Source: an uncultured delta proteobacterium
GTDB taxonomy: Bacteria; Desulfobacterota; Desulfovibrionia; Desulfovibrionales; Desulfovibrionaceae
Assembly: GCA_900079685.1 (NCBI GenBank)
Contig: LT599020.1
Coordinates: forward strand, 52,217-116,216
DNA: 64,000 bases
Direction: 5' to 3'
Below, one piece after another: positions 62,311-64,000 of this stretch; the stretch's first letter is position 1, and every line of letters begins with the position of its first letter. The position numbers and the translations under genes were made by a program. The notes under the pieces were generated by a model. That model saw nothing but the letters and a program-made list of their open reading frames with translations. It searched no databases and was not told the origin of the DNA.

Positions 62311-62457
62311 CAGGATCAAAGAAGGGCAAATTTCGTCAAAAATAGACAAAGTTATATTCGGGTAATTATCTGAAATTAAAGCATGGTAAAATTCAGTAAA
62401 TATCTGTAAAATAAGACTTTTATCCTTAACGCGGAAACGGCAAGGAGCTCGATCGCC

Positions 62458-62480
62458 GGTAGGAGGGGCCGCCTCCTGCC
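62458..62480. other. GC-rich hairpin
   Basis: Nine-base arms (62458-62466 and 62472-62480) with one wobble pair surround a 5-base loop. No run of T follows in either direction, so a terminator function is uncertain. Confidence 0.4.
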
Positions 62481-62614
62481 GCTGGTTTGCCCATGTAACG
62501 ATAATTCCAATTCAGCACCGCCCCTCGCGCGATAAAGCTTTTCCTTATATACACGCATAATTTTAAATGCTTATCATCACGATGTGTTAGCGCGCACCTC
62601 GCAGGGATTTCGCG

Positions 62615-62643
62615 TTGACACTTCCCGCTGGGAATATTAGTGA
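62615..62643 (+). promoter_or_regulatory. Possible promoter of the TRAP operon
   Basis: A perfect -35 TTGACA (62615-62620) is followed after 17 bases by a weak -10 TAGTGA. It lies 109 bases before the DctQ-like start. The -10 is poor, so this is tentative. Confidence 0.35.
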
Positions 62644-62751
62644 TTTTGCGGAAAACGGCCTCTGATATCCGCCTCGCCGGCCGCCGTATGACGCTTCCCG
62701 GCCCGGCCGCCGTTTTTTCAGATTCTGTCACTTGCCTGAATGAGGATTTTC

Positions 62752-63279
62752 ATGCTGCAATCACTTAAATCAATTACCGCAACGATCAACACGGCCATCG
62801 GCCTTGTGAGCGGGTTCGCCCTGTTCGTTGCGGGTATTCTCCTTTTTATCGAAGTCGTTTGCCGATACAGCGGCAATCCCACCTCCTGGATAGCCGAAAC
62901 CAGCGTCTATCTTTTTGCGGGCGCCATGTTGCTGGGCGCGGCCTACACCCTGATGCGGGAACGCCACGTCCGGGTCGAGCTCTTGATCTGCCGCTTTTCA
63001 CCCAAAGTCCAGGATGTTCTGTATTGCATAACGTCCCTCGGCGGCATGGCGTTCTGTCTTCTGGTCGTGTCCCACGGCTGGGTTGACCTGCTGGATGTCA
63101 TTGAAACCGGCGAAACAACGCCGACAAGCATGCGCATCCCGCTCTGGATCACGGATGCGCCGTTGGTCATCGGGTTCGCGCTGCTGGCCGTGCAGTTTTT
63201 CCTTTTCGCCTGTGACCGGGTGGTCAGGTTGCGGCAGGGCAGTCCCCTCGAAGGTCTGAACGCCGGAGGAGGGCACTGA
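62752..63279 (+). CDS. TRAP transporter small permease (DctQ-like)
   Basis: The 175-residue protein has four hydrophobic segments and the DctQ features EVVCRYSGNPTSWIAETSVY and LMRERHVRVELLICRF. It partners the large permease to take up an organic acid or similar solute with sodium. ATG 62752 has GAGG at good spacing and is preferred to ATG 62740. The stop overlaps the next start (TGATG). Confidence 0.9.
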   Translation: MLQSLKSITATINTAIGLVSGFALFVAGILLFIEVVCRYSGNPTSWIAETSVYLFAGAMLLGAAYTLMRERHVRVELLICRFSPKVQDVLYCITSLGGMAFCLLVVSHGWVDLLDVIETGETTPTSMRIPLWITDAPLVIGFALLAVQFFLFACDRVVRLRQGSPLEGLNAGGGH

Positions 63280-64000
63280 TGCTCAATTTTCTCGTCACCA
63301 TCGCCGTTCTTGGCGTCGTTCTGTTGCTGGGCCTGCCTGTCGCCTTCGGGCTGGGCAGCACGTCGGTCATCCTCGCCCTGTTCCAGGAGAATATTTCCTT
63401 AAGCTTCCTCACCATCACGATACTGGAGTCCGTGAACAGCTTTACCCTTCTGGCCGTGCCGCTGTTCGTCATCATGAGCCAGATCCTCCTGGTGGGAAAG
63501 GTCGGGGACAACCTTTTTGAAACCATCAACGCCTGGGTGCGCCATCTGCCCGGCGGGCTCGCGGTGGCCACGGTTTTTTCCTGCGCTGTTTTCGCCGCCA
63601 TTACCGGGTCCGGCGCGGCGACCGCCGCCACCATCGGCATGGTGGCCTACCCGGCCATGTTTTCGCGCGGGTACGACAAAAAATTCACCTGCGGCCTTCT
63701 CGCCACCGGCGGTGTGCTCGGGATTCTGATCCCGCCGTCGATTCCCATGATTATCTACTCGTCCATCACCGACGCCTCCCTGGACAAACTGTTCATGGCC
63801 GGCGTGGTGCCCGGGATTCTTCTGACTCTGGCGCTGGCCGGGTACGCGGTTGTACGGAGCATACGGGGAGGGTATACCCCCCTGCCCAAGGCGAGTTGGG
63901 GAGAGCGGTGGCAGTTGACGCGCTACAACCTGCCCGCGCTGTTTTTGCCGGTCATCATCATCGGCGGCATTTACAGCGGGCTCTTCACCCCGACCGAAGC
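63279..64000 (+). CDS. TRAP transporter large permease (DctM-like), 3' end outside window
   Basis: The first 240 residues of the DctM subunit are present: VLLLGLPVAFGLGSTSVILA, FTLLAVPLFVIMSQILLVGK, ITGSGAATAATIGMVAYPAM and GGVLGILIPPSIPMIIYSS, all typical of the family, with at least six hydrophobic segments. The start ATG overlaps the DctQ stop. No solute-binding protein gene is visible, so the substrate is unknown. Confidence 0.92.
   Translation, partial: MLNFLVTIAVLGVVLLLGLPVAFGLGSTSVILALFQENISLSFLTITILESVNSFTLLAVPLFVIMSQILLVGKVGDNLFETINAWVRHLPGGLAVATVFSCAVFAAITGSGAATAATIGMVAYPAMFSRGYDKKFTCGLLATGGVLGILIPPSIPMIIYSSITDASLDKLFMAGVVPGILLTLALAGYAVVRSIRGGYTPLPKASWGERWQLTRYNLPALFLPVIIIGGIYSGLFTPTE

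Larger units (their letters stand above)
62078..62751. other. Intergenic region before the TRAP operon
   Basis: No gene is supported in these 674 bases; short frames at 62110-62373 lack features. It holds the right copy of the 23-bp repeat, an AT-rich stretch with GTAAA-type repeats (62330-62420), a GC-rich hairpin and a possible promoter. It may mark the right border of the accessory region. Confidence 0.5.

Noticed and set aside
62110-62373. Small frames upstream of the TRAP genes
   Set aside because: Two overlapping frames of similar length, no ribosome site, and they cross the 23-bp repeat; composition is not protein-like.

Overview
The window looks like part of the chromosome of a Gram-negative bacterium, probably in or near the Desulfovibrionaceae. 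That placement is an inference from overall gene style, ABC-exported O-polysaccharide genes, TRAP permeases and SEC-C/HipA accessory genes; no rRNA or marker gene is present to prove it. Most of the window is one large plus-strand surface-polysaccharide locus (about 2.0-50.5 kb), followed by a patchwork of mobile-element and toxin-antitoxin genes (50.4-62.1 kb), and then the start of a TRAP-transporter operon (62.75 kb to the end).

Polysaccharide locus. gmd-fcl (GDP-L-fucose type) is followed by a Wzm/Wzt ABC exporter, a FemAB-like/aminotransferase fusion, methyltransferases, an acyltransferase, glycosyltransferases, a UDP-GlcNAc 2-epimerase, a NodB-type deacetylase and two asparagine-synthase-like amidotransferases. 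From 23.7 kb a GDP-heptose module is recognisable: GmhA-like isomerase (split by an IS), GmhB-like phosphatase, a transaldolase and, further on, an HddA-like kinase and an HddC-like nucleotidyltransferase. Embedded in it are a large membrane protein, an NAD-dependent epimerase, a methyltransferase, a nucleotide-sugar dehydrogenase without the catalytic cysteine, an SDR and a Gfo/Idh oxidoreductase, which together suggest a modified sugar. Then come GtrA and GtrB-type proteins, a radical SAM enzyme, a three-gene UDP-L-QuiNAc/L-FucNAc module (38.2-41.2 kb) and a run of GT2, GT4 and GT11 glycosyltransferases. Genes mostly overlap by 1-13 bases, so much of the locus is probably translated as long coupled operons.

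Insertion sequences. Two full 1263-bp IS4-family copies (10.2 and 56.7 kb) and the tip of a third (bases 1-30), plus two 1260-bp IS3-family copies (24.0 and 48.1 kb, opposite orientation), break the locus. One IS3 copy splits the gmhA-like gene with a 3-bp GAG duplication. The other ends a GT2 gene with a stop codon supplied by the IS terminus, and precise excision would join it in frame to the following GT4 gene.

Mobile region. A primase-like gene, an AlpA-like regulator, hypothetical genes, an XRE repressor with a 34-bp perfect palindrome, a tyrosine integrase, a HipBA-like pair, a TacAT-like (DUF1778/GNAT) pair and a frameshifted SEC-C gene lie here. A 23-bp direct repeat found near both ends of the window (1877 and 62288) may be connected with element integration.
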